Shown: positions 14,658 through 23,495 of the stretch, piece by piece
Numbering within the stretch: the first letter of the stretch is position 1
Layout: every line of letters starts with the position of its first letter
DNA from: Bryobacteraceae bacterium
Lineage (GTDB): Bacteria > Acidobacteriota > Terriglobia > Bryobacterales > Bryobacteraceae
Length of the DNA stretch: 38,149 bases
Reading direction: 5' to 3'
Assembly: GCA_025927575.1 (NCBI GenBank)
Contig: JAICLJ010000028.1
Span: 1-38,149 of the forward strand
Notes under the pieces: generated by a model
What the model was told of the DNA's origin: nothing
The model's database searches: none
The model's input: only the letters and a program-made list of their open reading frames with translations
Translations under genes and position numbers: made by a program

Positions 14658-16159
14658 TGCTGTTGATCTCCTGCTACTTTCGCTAAATCGTTTTGAGCGG
14701 CGTCACGGGCCTTCGCGGAGGCTCCGTCAATCGCCAGTGCCCGCTTAAATTCGTCCGTTGCCGTTTTGGCGTCTTCATGCAGCATAGCGAGCCTGCCCAG
14801 ATACACGTGAGACCAGGCGGCAAGCTGCGGGTTTGGGTTCAACTCGATGACTTTCTCGAACAGCGACGTTGCCCGATCAGCCTGCCGTTCCTGCACGGCG
14901 ACCCGCGCCAAACCGTAATAGGCTTCACCATGCATCCGGTTATCGTCGGTCTGCTGCAACGCTTGCTGAAACAACTTTTTCGCGCCGACATAATCGTGTT
15001 GATCGTAAAGCGACTCGGCTTGTTCAAGCGTCTGGTTCGCCTGGCTCATCTGTTGCACCGACTGTGGCGGTACAACCACTTTCTGGGGAATGGATTGAAC
15101 GAACTCCACTTTCTTTAGACGCTTCCGTTCTTTATCGACGTCAATGGCATTGATCAGATCCGGATAATACAGGCGCATGGCTTCCGGTTGCTTCTCATAG
15201 AAGGGCAACAAATCGGCGAAAGCGGCTGTCAAAACGTATCCTTCTCGCATCGCTTCATCCACATAGGCCTGCCGTTTTTCGGCGCCATGCATGAGGCGAC
15301 TCTCGACGGCCTTGATCAAACACTGCGTCACAAGCAGCGAAAAATCGTTCTTGTAAGCCTCGTCGAGCGCCGGCGCTTCCTCGGCAAACTTTCTCAAATC
15401 CTTCTTGGTGTCAATATCCCTGCTGAACCGTAGACTGAGCGGATCTAGTAAATATGACAAATAAGCTGCGCGCAGCTGATCTACAAGGGGATCATAGGCG
15501 GGCGTGATGACGACAAAGTAATCGCCCTTGTAGCTTCGTACCTGGACCTGGTTGGGCGAGGCAAGCAAAGAAAGATAGATTTGAAAGCCTCGACCGGCAG
15601 CGCCACTGGTCGGATTACGCAGATAGGCGTTGGCTTCGAGGAGCGCATTTACAACCGGACCCTGATAACGCTGGATGGCTCCCAGGTAGGCGTTTTGAGA
15701 TCTGGCCCACAAATCCTCAATGTTCGCTTCCTTATAGAAGCGGCCGAGGATGTCGCTGAAGCCGATGAGCGGCGAGACATCGGGCGGCAGATCGCCTTCA
15801 TCCAGTTTAAAGCCGGGGGGCCCTCCGGCCAAAAGGGCGAAGGAGATGTACTGGCTGAGAGTCGCCGTATCCGTACCTTTCCGATGCTCCTGGTAGAAAT
15901 GTTTCAGTTCGCCCATCGCCGGGATATTGCGCTTGGCTAGTTCAGCGCGGATTTGGTTGCGGATCGGGTAATTCGCGGCGGAATTCAGGTCGACGTCGTA
16001 CCCTGCAGCATTGATGGCGGCCATCGTGGTGAACAGCGTGATGCTGACGTCGAATTGGTTCTCCGTCGAACGTGCGGGCTGTGGAGTGTCGGCGGCGAGT
16101 GCGGAACTGCCGACAAGAATGAGGGGCAACCAGAAGCGGAAAGCAGCGCGGAGGGTCAA
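14654..16159 (-). CDS. exported TPR-containing protein, unknown function
   Basis: About 501 residues. I chose TTG 16159, which has AAGG 5 nt upstream and gives a clean signal peptide (TLRAAFRFWLPLILVGSSALA). An upstream TTG at 16252, with GGAG at the ndk stop, would give a 532-residue form with an unusually long n-region. The mature N-terminal 330 residues are helical, start with FDVSITLFTTMAAINAAGYDVDL, and contain no HExxH or other catalytic motif that I can see. Two or three TPR units occupy about the last 150 residues (ESLYDQHDYVGAKKLFQQAL, YGLARVAVQERQADRATSLF, AWSHVYLGRLAML). It is coupled by ATGA to the smaller TPR gene. Such pairs appear to be lineage-specific; the role is unknown. 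Confidence 0.68.
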   Translation of the reverse strand: MTLRAAFRFWLPLILVGSSALAADTPQPARSTENQFDVSITLFTTMAAINAAGYDVDLNSAANYPIRNQIRAELAKRNIPAMGELKHFYQEHRKGTDTATLSQYISFALLAGGPPGFKLDEGDLPPDVSPLIGFSDILGRFYKEANIEDLWARSQNAYLGAIQRYQGPVVNALLEANAYLRNPTSGAAGRGFQIYLSLLASPNQVQVRSYKGDYFVVITPAYDPLVDQLRAAYLSYLLDPLSLRFSRDIDTKKDLRKFAEEAPALDEAYKNDFSLLVTQCLIKAVESRLMHGAEKRQAYVDEAMREGYVLTAAFADLLPFYEKQPEAMRLYYPDLINAIDVDKERKRLKKVEFVQSIPQKVVVPPQSVQQMSQANQTLEQAESLYDQHDYVGAKKLFQQALQQTDDNRMHGEAYYGLARVAVQERQADRATSLFEKVIELNPNPQLAAWSHVYLGRLAMLHEDAKTATDEFKRALAIDGASAKARDAAQNDLAKVAGDQQQ

Positions 16160-16263
16160 GACAACCTTAATGAGTGGGCGTGAACTAATTTCTCCGAACA
16201 GTGTAGCAAGATGCGGGCTGCCGCCGGAACGGCGCAGGGGCCATCGCTGCAAACCCGCATCTC

Positions 16264-16683
16264 CTACAACAATTCCGCGGCCGTAAAGAAGAATGGAATT
16301 TCCTGAGCGGCTGTCTCCGGCGCATCAGAGCCATGCACCGCATTTCGCTCGATGCTCTCGGCGAATTTCTTGCGAATAGTGCCCTCGGCCGCATTCGCGG
16401 GATTGGTTGCGCCCATCACGTCGCGCCACTTGGAAATCGCGTTTTCGCCCTCGAGTACCAGGACGACCACCGGACCTTCGCTCACAAATGTAACCAGACT
16501 GGGATAAAAAGGCCGCTCTTTGTGGACCGCGTAAAACGCCTCCGCCTCCGGTCGCGCAATGCGCCGCATTTTCATGCCGGCGATGCGAAAACCGCTGTCC
16601 CGGATGACATTCAGGATGTCTCCCACGTAACCATTGGCCACCGCATCAGGCTTAATCATTCCAAACGTGCGTTGCAAACTCAT
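16264..16683 (-). CDS. ndk: nucleoside diphosphate kinase
   Basis: A 139-residue NDK that moves the gamma phosphate from ATP to other nucleoside diphosphates. It has the N-terminal [11 protein letters not shown], the [15 protein letters not shown] region and the active-site histidine in [17 protein letters not shown] (about residue 117). ATG 16683 gives the standard N-terminus; the frame is open 21 codons further upstream but this adds non-conserved residues. It lies 25 bp downstream of sucD, a neighbourhood that makes sense because succinyl-CoA ligase makes the NTP that NDK redistributes. Confidence 0.96.
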   Translation of the reverse strand: MSLQRTFGMIKPDAVANGYVGDILNVIRDSGFRIAGMKMRRIARPEAEAFYAVHKERPFYPSLVTFVSEGPVVVLVLEGENAISKWRDVMGATNPANAAEGTIRKKFAESIERNAVHGSDAPETAAQEIPFFFTAAELL

Positions 16684-16708
16684 TCTTTCGCTTTCTAGCT
16701 CCGTCTTC

Positions 16709-17590
16709 TCAATGTTTGCCGGCGAGCGCCGCTTGCATCTTTTCACCCATCAGAGCGGGCGAGGGGCACGTAATGATGCCGGCGGCTTCCATAGCTGCGA
16801 TTTTGTCCTCCGCTTTACCGGAGCCACCCGAAATGATGGCGCCCGCATGACCCATGCGGCGTCCTGGAGGCGCGGTCTGGCCGGCGATAAATCCCACAAC
16901 CGGCTTGCGAACGTGTTCCTTGACGTAAGCCGCGGCGGTTTCTTCCGCAGTGCCTCCGATTTCGCCGATCATAATGATCGCGTGCGTGTCCGGATCTTCG
17001 TTGAAGAGTTTGATCGAATCGGTGAAATTGGTTCCTATGATGGGGTCGCCGCCAATGCCGATGCACGTGGACTGCCCGATATTGAGGCGCGAAAGCTGCC
17101 CCACCGCTTCATAGGTAAGGGTGCCCGAGCGCGACACAATGCCGACATGGCCGGCTTTGTGGATGTGCCCCGGCATAATGCCGATTTTACATTTATCCGG
17201 CGTAATGACTCCCGGACAGTTGGGACCAATAAGACGCGTGGCGGGCTTTGATTTCAGGTACTCGTGGACCTTGATCATGTCGGCCGCGGGAATTCCTTCG
17301 GTGATACAAACGATTAAAGGCAGGCCGGCATCGGCGGCTTCCATGATGGCGTCGGCGGCAAACGGCGGTGGAACGAAAATCACGGTTGCATTTGCGCCGG
17401 TTTCGTTCACGGCGTCCGAGACGGTGTTAAAGACGGGAAGATCGAGGTGTTTCGTACCGCCTTTGCCGGGCGTGACGCCGCCCACGACTTTAGTGCCGTA
17501 GGCGATTGCCTGCTGTGCGTGGAATGTACCTTCCCTTCCGGTGAAGCCCTGAAAAAGAACTTTTGTCTGCTCGTTGACGAGTACGCTCAT
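16709..17590 (-). CDS. sucD: succinyl-CoA ligase, alpha subunit
   Basis: A 293-residue alpha subunit of succinyl-CoA synthetase (TCA cycle), which binds CoA and carries the phosphohistidine. Visible parts are the CoA-binding Rossmann domain with [20 protein letters not shown] (residues about 13-32), [12 protein letters not shown] (about 116-127), and the phosphorylated histidine in [18 protein letters not shown] (about residue 247). The ATG overlaps the sucC stop by 4 bp (ATGA), the usual coupling for this pair. Length and motifs are normal. Confidence 0.97.
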   Translation of the reverse strand: MSVLVNEQTKVLFQGFTGREGTFHAQQAIAYGTKVVGGVTPGKGGTKHLDLPVFNTVSDAVNETGANATVIFVPPPFAADAIMEAADAGLPLIVCITEGIPAADMIKVHEYLKSKPATRLIGPNCPGVITPDKCKIGIMPGHIHKAGHVGIVSRSGTLTYEAVGQLSRLNIGQSTCIGIGGDPIIGTNFTDSIKLFNEDPDTHAIIMIGEIGGTAEETAAAYVKEHVRKPVVGFIAGQTAPPGRRMGHAGAIISGGSGKAEDKIAAMEAAGIITCPSPALMGEKMQAALAGKH

Positions 17591-18744
17591 TGTGCCAGCC
17601 TCACCACTTTCTCGGCAGCGTCTTTCATGCCGTCGGCGACAGTAAAATTCAATCCGGATTCCTTGAGGAGTTGCTGTCCGAGTTCCACGTTGGTTCCTTC
17701 CATGCGAACCACGACGGGGATCTTAATCTCCAGTTCCCGCGCGGCGGCAATCACTCCGCTGGCAAGCGTGTCGCAGCGCAGAATACCGCCGAATATGTTG
17801 ATTAACACCGCTTTCACGCTGGGGTCCGACAGCAGAATGCGAAATGCATTTTTGACCTGTTCGGCGCTGGCGCCGCCGCCGACATCCAGGAAGTTGGCAG
17901 GCCGCCCGCCCGCATACTTGATGATGTCCATGGTAGCCATCGCGAGTCCGGCGCCGTTCACCATGCAGGCGATGTTGCCTTCGAGCTTGATGTAATTCAG
18001 GCCAAAGCGCGACGCTTCAACCTCGAGCGGGTCCTCTTCGTTGAGATCGCGCAACTCCAGCAGATCCTTGTGCCGGTACAGCGCGTTGTCGTCTAAATTG
18101 ACCTTGGCATCGAGCGCGTACACTTTGCCGTCTTTGGTGAGGATAAAAGGATTGATCTCAGCCAGCGAGCAGTCGATCGCCTCGTAAGCTTTCGCCAGCG
18201 CGGACATCGCGGCCGCGGCGGCGTTTACACTCGATGCCGGAATGCCCATGCCGAACGCGAGTTTGCGCGCCTGAAACGGAGCAAGTCCAAAACCAGGCTT
18301 CAGCGTTTCTTTCAGAATCAGCTCAGGAGTCTTTTCGGCAACTTCTTCGATCTCCATTCCGCCCGCCGAAGACGCCATAAAGACCGGCGCGCCCAGGGTG
18401 CGATCGAGAACAACGCCTAAATAAAGTTCGCGCTCAATAGGGAGTGTTTCCTCGATGAGCAGGCGCTGCACGACGCGGCCTTCCGGGCCCGTTTGGTGCG
18501 TCACCAGCGTCATTCCGAGCATCTTTTTAGCGATTTCGGCGGCTTCCGCAGCATTTTTCGCGATCTTCACGCCGCCGCCTTTGCCGCGGCCGCCGGCATG
18601 AATCTGTGCCTTCACCACAACGCTGCCGCCGATTTTCTTCGCTGCCGCTTCGGCTTCCTCCACCGTGTAGGCAACTTCACCACGCGGCACAGGAACCTTG
18701 TATTGGGCCAGAATGGCCTTCCCCTGATACTCGTGAATTTTCAT
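17587..18744 (-). CDS. sucC: succinyl-CoA ligase, beta subunit
   Basis: A 385-residue ATP-grasp beta subunit of succinyl-CoA synthetase. It begins [22 protein letters not shown], which fixes the start at ATG 18744, although the frame is open 12 codons further up. Other landmarks are [19 protein letters not shown] (nucleotide-binding loop), LAEINPF (metal ligands) and [13 protein letters not shown] in the C-terminal ligase domain. It heads the sucC-sucD-ndk-TPR-TPR-rnc run. There is no ribosome-binding site in front of the start; instead a two-part inverted repeat ends one base before the ATG. Confidence 0.96.
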   Translation of the reverse strand: MKIHEYQGKAILAQYKVPVPRGEVAYTVEEAEAAAKKIGGSVVVKAQIHAGGRGKGGGVKIAKNAAEAAEIAKKMLGMTLVTHQTGPEGRVVQRLLIEETLPIERELYLGVVLDRTLGAPVFMASSAGGMEIEEVAEKTPELILKETLKPGFGLAPFQARKLAFGMGIPASSVNAAAAAMSALAKAYEAIDCSLAEINPFILTKDGKVYALDAKVNLDDNALYRHKDLLELRDLNEEDPLEVEASRFGLNYIKLEGNIACMVNGAGLAMATMDIIKYAGGRPANFLDVGGGASAEQVKNAFRILLSDPSVKAVLINIFGGILRCDTLASGVIAAARELEIKIPVVVRMEGTNVELGQQLLKESGLNFTVADGMKDAAEKVVRLAQ

Positions 18745-18745
18745 A

Positions 18746-18785
18746 TTGGATATGGGGTTGGGCGGCGGAACGACGCCCAATCCAA
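18746..18785 (-). promoter_or_regulatory. stem-loop in the sucC leader abutting the start codon
   Basis: In the mRNA sense, an inner perfect 7-bp stem TTGGGCG/CGCCCAA (18780-18774 with 18764-18758, 9-nt loop) lies inside an outer 5-bp stem TTGGA/TCCAA (18785-18781 with 18750-18746), with an unpaired CCCCATA on the 3' side. The outer arm ends one base before the ATG at 18744, and no AGGAGG-like site is seen. This could be an RNA structure controlling translation or a DNA-binding palindrome. Confidence 0.4.
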
Positions 18786-18846
18786 ACTGTTAGTGTATCG
18801 CGGGCTCAAACGACGAAGGCAGGAGCAGCGAGAGAAGAGCCGGTTT

Positions 18847-19362
18847 CTATTGGTTTGCGCGATAGTAGGCAAGCAAGTCGAGATTACGCGGGGCTGCTCC
18901 CAACTGCCGGAGCATGCCGGTAACTTGGCCGCGATGATGCGTGCCGTGATTCACAATGTGCAAAATCATCTGCCAGATCGGAGTCGTATAGGGCACGCCA
19001 GCGAGCGTTTTATAAGAGATCTTGCGTTCCCAGCCGCTTTCTTCCAGGCCGCCCCCGAATGCAATCATCCGGTCCAAAACGCTCATCCAGGCAGAGCGCA
19101 GATCGTACAGACAGCCGGGAGCCTCATAGTCCGCGCGAGTTCCCGTTGGTCCTTCTTCCAAGCGAGCCAGCCAGATGCTATCCGACTGGTACAAGTGAAC
19201 TACGGTATCGTAGACACTGGGAAACGAACTCTTCAGATCCTTCATCAGCTCGGGAGCCGGCAACTCCATCGTTTCTTCGAGAACTTGGCCGGTCGCCCAG
19301 CGGTGAAACCGAAGGTGCGTCGTTAAGGGCGTAGCGAGTGTCACGGGGGTAGCGAGTGTCAC
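18847..19362 (-). CDS. DinB-like (YfiT/DinB superfamily) metal-binding protein
   Basis: A 171-residue four-helix-bundle protein of the DinB superfamily. The likely metal ligands are His in TVVHLYQSD (about residue 60) and in LHIVNHGTHHRGQVTGML near the C-terminus, the family hallmark. Members include thiol transferases (bacillithiol or mycothiol dependent) and many uncharacterised proteins. I chose GTG 19362, which has an excellent ribosome-binding site (AGGAAGG, 6 nt spacer); a GTG at 19380 lies upstream of that site. The first codons are an 18-bp tandem duplication that repeats VTLATP and also repeats the GTG. It stands 102 bp downstream of the sucC start, transcribed toward it in the same direction. 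Confidence 0.85.
   Translation of the reverse strand: MTLATPVTLATPLTTHLRFHRWATGQVLEETMELPAPELMKDLKSSFPSVYDTVVHLYQSDSIWLARLEEGPTGTRADYEAPGCLYDLRSAWMSVLDRMIAFGGGLEESGWERKISYKTLAGVPYTTPIWQMILHIVNHGTHHRGQVTGMLRQLGAAPRNLDLLAYYRANQ
19327..19362 (-). repeat. 18-bp tandem duplication covering the DinB-like start codon
   Basis: Two adjacent 18-bp units (19362-19345 and 19344-19327) are identical except for one base. Each begins with GTG and encodes VTLATP, so the duplication provides a second possible start codon. Only the first copy has the ribosome-binding site in front of it. Confidence 0.85.
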
Positions 19363-19552
19363 GGTAATCCTTCCTCTCACTTTAACGTGAGCACGGTCGC
19401 CTACGTTCGCGAAAAATGGAGGCTGGCGCGCATGTGAGGCAGTCGGCGGGGTACGCGCTTTGTTAATGTTTCAATGGTATTTGGCGGGAAGATCCAGCGA
19501 GCAGGGAATACTAGGCGCGCGCGCAAGTTGCGTGGTAGGCGGGTAGACACCA

Positions 19553-20623
19553 ATGGCAACGTGCGGAGCCGATTTCGGGACAGTGTGTGGTCGAATGAGT
19601 AGCGGAGGCATGCGCTTTCTCCCATTTCGCAATTCTGTCCATTTGACGCAAGCAGAAGCACACGATTTGATGTGCGAGATGCTTTCGGGTTCCATGGACA
19701 CAACCGGCATCGCAGAAGTCCTCGCTTACTTGAGGCGCAAAGGCGAGACCGTGGCCGAAATTGTCGGCTTCGCCAGCGCTATGCGCGAGATGGCGCAGCC
19801 GGTCAACCTGGATCAATCTCAGGAAGCGGTGCTTGACACTTGCGGCACCGGCGGAGATGGCGCGAACACGTTTAACATCTCCACCGCGACGGCTTTCGTC
19901 GTGGCGGGCGCAGGCCTTCGCGTCGCAAAGCATGGCAACCGGCGCATTTCCAGCCAGTGCGGCAGCGCGGATGTGCTGGAGCAATTGGGAGTGCGTGTGA
20001 GTCTATCGTCCGAAGATGTAGCCGAATGTGTCCGGCAGACTGGCATGGGCTTTTTATACGCACCGCTGTTGCATCCCGCCGTTAAGCATGCGCAGGAGGC
20101 TCGACTTCAATTGAAGGGGCAGACGGTTTTCAACCTCCTCGGCCCACTCACCAATCCCGTGCAGGCACGCATGCAGTTGATTGGAGCGTTCTCCATACGG
20201 GCGGCCGAGATGCTGGCGCAGACAGCTTCCCGGCTCGGGACGGAGCGCGCCTACGTCGTGCATGGCGCCGACGGTTTGGACGAGATCTCGACCACCGGGC
20301 CCACGATCTGCTTCCAGGTGGAGGAGGGCAAGGTGCAGAAAGGCATGTGGTCGCCCCAGGATTTTGGCGTTGAGACCGCCTCTATCGACGACCTGAAGGG
20401 TGGCTCGCCTCAGGACAACGCGCAGATCGTTCGCGACATTTTGGACGGCCAACCAGGCCCCCGCCGCGACATTGTCGTTGTGAATGCCGCCGCCGCGCTG
20501 TTACTCGCGCACAAAGCGGCCGATATCAGAGACGCGTGTCAGCTCGCGGAAGAGTCGATCAATTCCGGAGCGGCCAAGGCTAAACTCGAGCAGTTAGCGC
20601 GCTTCACGACTCAGCATGGCTGA
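19553..20623 (+). CDS. trpD: anthranilate phosphoribosyltransferase
   Basis: Joins anthranilate to PRPP in tryptophan synthesis. Visible motifs are the PRPP/phosphate loop DTCGTGGDGANTFNIST (about residues 96-112), KHGNRRISSQCGSADVLEQLG (about 127-147), and LLGPLTNP with the following GLDE region (HGADGLDEIS). The start is uncertain: ATG 19553 gives 356 aa, ATG 19595 gives 342, and ATG 19610 (MRFLPFRNSVHLTQAEAHDLM) gives 337 and best matches the usual N-terminus. No other trp gene is nearby, so it stands alone, divergent from the DinB-like gene. Confidence 0.95.
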   Translation: MATCGADFGTVCGRMSSGGMRFLPFRNSVHLTQAEAHDLMCEMLSGSMDTTGIAEVLAYLRRKGETVAEIVGFASAMREMAQPVNLDQSQEAVLDTCGTGGDGANTFNISTATAFVVAGAGLRVAKHGNRRISSQCGSADVLEQLGVRVSLSSEDVAECVRQTGMGFLYAPLLHPAVKHAQEARLQLKGQTVFNLLGPLTNPVQARMQLIGAFSIRAAEMLAQTASRLGTERAYVVHGADGLDEISTTGPTICFQVEEGKVQKGMWSPQDFGVETASIDDLKGGSPQDNAQIVRDILDGQPGPRRDIVVVNAAAALLLAHKAADIRDACQLAEESINSGAAKAKLEQLARFTTQHG

Positions 20624-21060
20624 GTACTGGCCCTATCGTTACAGCAACCTAGTAACATTGCGGTCATCGGCCTGGATTAGTTGCCAAGCATTTCCAACAC
20701 AAACAGCACGACGGACGCTTTCGTGAAGACTAGCTCACCCCCTTGTTGTAACCACAACTAGTCAGGATACGTTCAACGGCAGCATCAACTACAAACACGT
20801 ACATACTTCCATGGCGAGGGCTGGGAACCAACGCGTATCGAGCCGCAAAGCTGCCTCATTTCGAGTAACTGACAATCGGAAGGATTGTTTCAAGATGTGG
20901 ATCCGACAGTACGCCTGGTACTGCCACTCGGGTTGTCACTCTTTCGGATATATCTCGGTCACTTATTTTAAACGTCCTTTGTCAACTGACACGGGGCAGA
21001 ATTACGTTTTACAGAAGTCAGTTCGGCAGCACGGGTCGTTTTCTGCGGCGTCACCACGTA
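20624..21060 (+). other. 437-bp stretch without a convincing gene
   Basis: The sequence between trpD and the large membrane protein is visibly richer in A+T than its surroundings. A small hairpin (GTTGT, 4-nt loop AACC, ACAAC) lies near 20742-20757, but it has no T-tract and is too weak to call a terminator. The only long open frame (from 20811) runs into the membrane protein gene in another frame and is not believable. The promoter of the membrane protein gene should lie here; no clear pair was found. Confidence 0.5.
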
Positions 21061-22812
21061 GTGTTGCTGATACTGGGAATCGCCTTCCTCAACATTGTTC
21101 CGATTTTGTGGAAGGGTGTCGCGCAGGGCGACGACCTGGATACCCACCTATCTTATTTTCGCGCCTTTCTCCACGAATTTGGCTTGAACAATCTTTACCC
21201 ACGATGGCTAAGCACGCTGAACGGTGGGCAGGGATCACCCGTTTTCCTCATTCAGTACCCGTTACCGTATTTCTTTCTTCTCGGCATTTATTGGCCAATC
21301 CATCTTCTGACACGAATGGATGTGGTGGGCGCCGCACGTGCGCTTGAGGTCATCACGCTATTCATTTTTATGGCCTCATCGGGCTGGGCCGCTTATGCAT
21401 GGCTAAAATCCTGGTGTTCGCCAGGTGCCGCGCTGTTTGGATCGCTCGTGTATGTGTTCGCCCCTTATCACTTCGGTCTCAATGCCTACCGGAGATATGC
21501 GCTCGGCGAGTTGCTCGCCTATAGCCTGATTCCAGTGGCGCTACTCCATACACGCAACTTGATGAGCGGACGAAAGAGCCGGCCGGACTTCATCGTGGTT
21601 TCTCTCGTTTTTGCCGCGATTGTCTGCTCGCACCCTATTACGGCCGCAATGCTGGTTCCGCTGCTCGTCGTACAAGCCGCGTTGGGAAGGCCGGCCTCGC
21701 CACTCTGGAAGCACCTTTGCAGCTTAAGTCTCGCGTTAGTCGCCGGTATATTACTTTCTTCGTTCTATTTATTTCCGTTCGCCGCCAATTACCGGAACGT
21801 AGAAATGCATCCGAATAGGAACGCGAATTACCTCTATGACGCCAATTATCTGCAGCTTCCAATCGGCAGCATTGTCTCAGCCATGCAGCGACAGGGCGCT
21901 TCAGCCGCCGCTGAAAAGTCGGTGGCGCGCGCATTTAACCGATTGGGGCCGGCATTCATTCGAGGGCCCAAATACGTTGGTTTTGCACCAATACTATCTC
22001 TGATCGACGTCGTACTGATGGCGCTCGCGGGAGCAGTCTGCGTGTTCCTGGCTGGCCGATGGTGGCGAGATACGAATCTGGCGGTTTGGCTGGCCATCGG
22101 CGTTATCAGCATCTATCTACAGACATATCCAAGTCATTGGATTGCCGATATCGTCTCGCCTTTAAAAAAGATTCAGTTTCCGTGGAGATTTTCGACCGTT
22201 ACGTGTATCGCTTTGGCGGTCGTGGCGGCGGGTTGCTGGGACCACGTCCGCGCTCGGCGAGGCTCGCGTCTTCGAATAGCTGCTCTCGCGGCAGCGGTTT
22301 TCGTGCTGCTTGGATTCGGAAACCTCGTGGCGCTGAGGGCTTCTAGCTTTCGACACCAGGCGATCGCGACCGGTGTTGAGGTCGATCAGTATCCCTCGTA
22401 CACCGGGCGCAAGTTTCAGGCAGCAGGTGATACCCAAGCGCCGCTGGCGCTCGTACAAAGCCGTGCGCTCCCACGGAGCCGCCTCTGGCAGGTGCTGCAC
22501 AATTCCGCCGGCGCATTCGTGATCCGCACGAATCCGACCGACGCGGAGACCGTCGTGATGAACCTCCTATGCTTTCCGGGGTGGAAGGCAACAGACCTGA
22601 ACACCGGGCAACCGCTTACCGTCGGCTGCGATAAGACACGCGGATTGGCCACAATCGCCATTCCGAAGGACGCGACCGATCTCAAGGTATTCTTTCCATT
22701 AAAACTATCGGATTATGCTGGCGGGTGGGTAAGCTTGATCCTGGCAATCGGCTTGCTCCTATTTGCGATCGTCACCCCGCGGCGATCGAAACGGCCGGGG
22801 GGTTCAATATGA
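21061..22812 (+). CDS. large polytopic membrane protein (PTPS-related/YfhO-like, possible GT-C glycosyltransferase)
   Basis: A 583-residue protein with 10 or more membrane helices and a soluble C-terminal part. The first luminal loop has the GDDLDTHLSYFRAFLHEFG and YPRWLSTLNGGQGSPVFLIQ motifs of the '6-pyruvoyl-tetrahydropterin synthase-related' membrane family, which resembles lipid-linked-sugar GT-C glycosyltransferases (an acidic pair in the first loop, then a conserved PRW). The C-terminal 150 residues are a beta-rich periplasmic domain (ALVQSRALPRSRLWQVLHN ... ETVVMNLLCFPGWKA). The start is weak: GTG 21061 lacks a ribosome-binding site, and no in-frame ATG lies between the upstream stop at 20986 and here. 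The stop is just before rsfS. A cell-envelope sugar-transfer role is inference. Confidence 0.7.
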   Translation: MLLILGIAFLNIVPILWKGVAQGDDLDTHLSYFRAFLHEFGLNNLYPRWLSTLNGGQGSPVFLIQYPLPYFFLLGIYWPIHLLTRMDVVGAARALEVITLFIFMASSGWAAYAWLKSWCSPGAALFGSLVYVFAPYHFGLNAYRRYALGELLAYSLIPVALLHTRNLMSGRKSRPDFIVVSLVFAAIVCSHPITAAMLVPLLVVQAALGRPASPLWKHLCSLSLALVAGILLSSFYLFPFAANYRNVEMHPNRNANYLYDANYLQLPIGSIVSAMQRQGASAAAEKSVARAFNRLGPAFIRGPKYVGFAPILSLIDVVLMALAGAVCVFLAGRWWRDTNLAVWLAIGVISIYLQTYPSHWIADIVSPLKKIQFPWRFSTVTCIALAVVAAGCWDHVRARRGSRLRIAALAAAVFVLLGFGNLVALRASSFRHQAIATGVEVDQYPSYTGRKFQAAGDTQAPLALVQSRALPRSRLWQVLHNSAGAFVIRTNPTDAETVVMNLLCFPGWKATDLNTGQPLTVGCDKTRGLATIAIPKDATDLKVFFPLKLSDYAGGWVSLILAIGLLLFAIVTPRRSKRPGGSI

Positions 22813-22815
22813 GCG

Positions 22816-23334
22816 ATGGCACAAGCTCCGTTCGGGCATTCCGCTTGGCCTGGAGATTCAAATCGAGGGGATCGAGTACTCGATCCAGTTTTAAGCCCCA
22901 AAAATGTAGTAGGCTGGGGCCAAAGGAGAGTCCTCACGAGCTCAGAACTCCGAGATACCGTAACTGCCCTGCAGGGCCCCCTCACTACCGAGTTACCAAA
23001 CTGGCTGGTCGCCGCGCGCGCGGCCGAATCCAAGAAAGCGAAAGATCTTCTGGTGCTTGACCTCCGCGAGGTTACGTCCTTCACGGACTACTTCGTGATC
23101 TGCACGTCGGCGAACCCGCGCCAGGGACAGGCGATCGCGGATGAAATCGGCAGACAGCTCAAAGAACTTGGCGAACTTCCGATCAGCGCCGAGGGATATG
23201 ACAGCGCCGAATGGATACTGCTGGACTATGGCGATTTTCTGGTCCATATCCTCTCGGGCGCGGCGCGATCGTACTATGATCTGGAGCGGCTGTGGCGGCA
23301 TGCGAAGACCGTCAATCTTGAATCGCCCAGATAG
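22816..23334 (+). CDS. rsfS: ribosomal silencing factor RsfS
   Basis: The C-terminal 110 residues are a clear RsfS/Iojap domain: AARAAESKKAKDLLVLDLREVTSFTDYFVICTSANPRQ, then GYDSAEWILLDYGDFLVHI and YYDLERLW. RsfS binds L14 and blocks joining of the ribosomal subunits under starvation. From ATG 22816 the protein has 172 residues, with about 50 unconserved ones at the front (QAPFGHSAWPGDSNRGD...). A far better ribosome-binding site, AAAGGAG at 22922-22928, sits 7 nt before an in-frame ACG at 22936, which would give 132 residues, the normal size. The reported start is therefore provisional. Confidence 0.9.
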   Translation: MAQAPFGHSAWPGDSNRGDRVLDPVLSPKNVVGWGQRRVLTSSELRDTVTALQGPLTTELPNWLVAARAAESKKAKDLLVLDLREVTSFTDYFVICTSANPRQGQAIADEIGRQLKELGELPISAEGYDSAEWILLDYGDFLVHILSGAARSYYDLERLWRHAKTVNLESPR

Positions 23335-23471
23335 GTTCGAGCCGGTTCAACCAGCCCCACATTTTAGGTTCCGGTACTAATTGGCTACGCCACGAGGTTG
23401 CCGTTTCACGATCGGCCGCGCTTCATAGCCTACATTCAAGCTCTTAAGTCTTATACTCTAGAAATAGAAAG

Positions 23472-23495
23472 CGCTGCCGGCCTCGACCGGCGGCG
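23472..23495 (+). promoter_or_regulatory. 9-bp stem-loop just before the hrcA start
   Basis: CGCTGCCGG (23472-23480), a 6-nt loop CCTCGA and CCGGCGGCG (23487-23495) pair over nine positions, with one G-U pair in RNA. The stem ends 5 nt before the ATG at 23501 and occupies the place where a ribosome-binding site should be; none is visible. A temperature-sensitive translational lock is possible. No CIRCE-like inverted repeat (TTAGCACTC-N9-GAGTGCTAA) was found in 23335-23500. Confidence 0.4.

Noticed and set aside
20738..20760. Small hairpin after trpD considered as a terminator
   Set aside because: Only five base pairs with no T-tract and more than 100 bp from the stop codon.
20811..21347. A 178-codon plus-strand frame before and into the membrane protein gene
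   Set aside because: More than half of it overlaps the membrane protein in another frame, its composition is basic and cysteine-rich without pattern, and no family is visible.
22809..23060. A frame beginning with an ATGA overlap at the end of the membrane protein gene
   Set aside because: The overlap looks attractive, but the frame reads through the conserved RsfS domain out of frame and gives an arginine/serine-rich product with no pattern.
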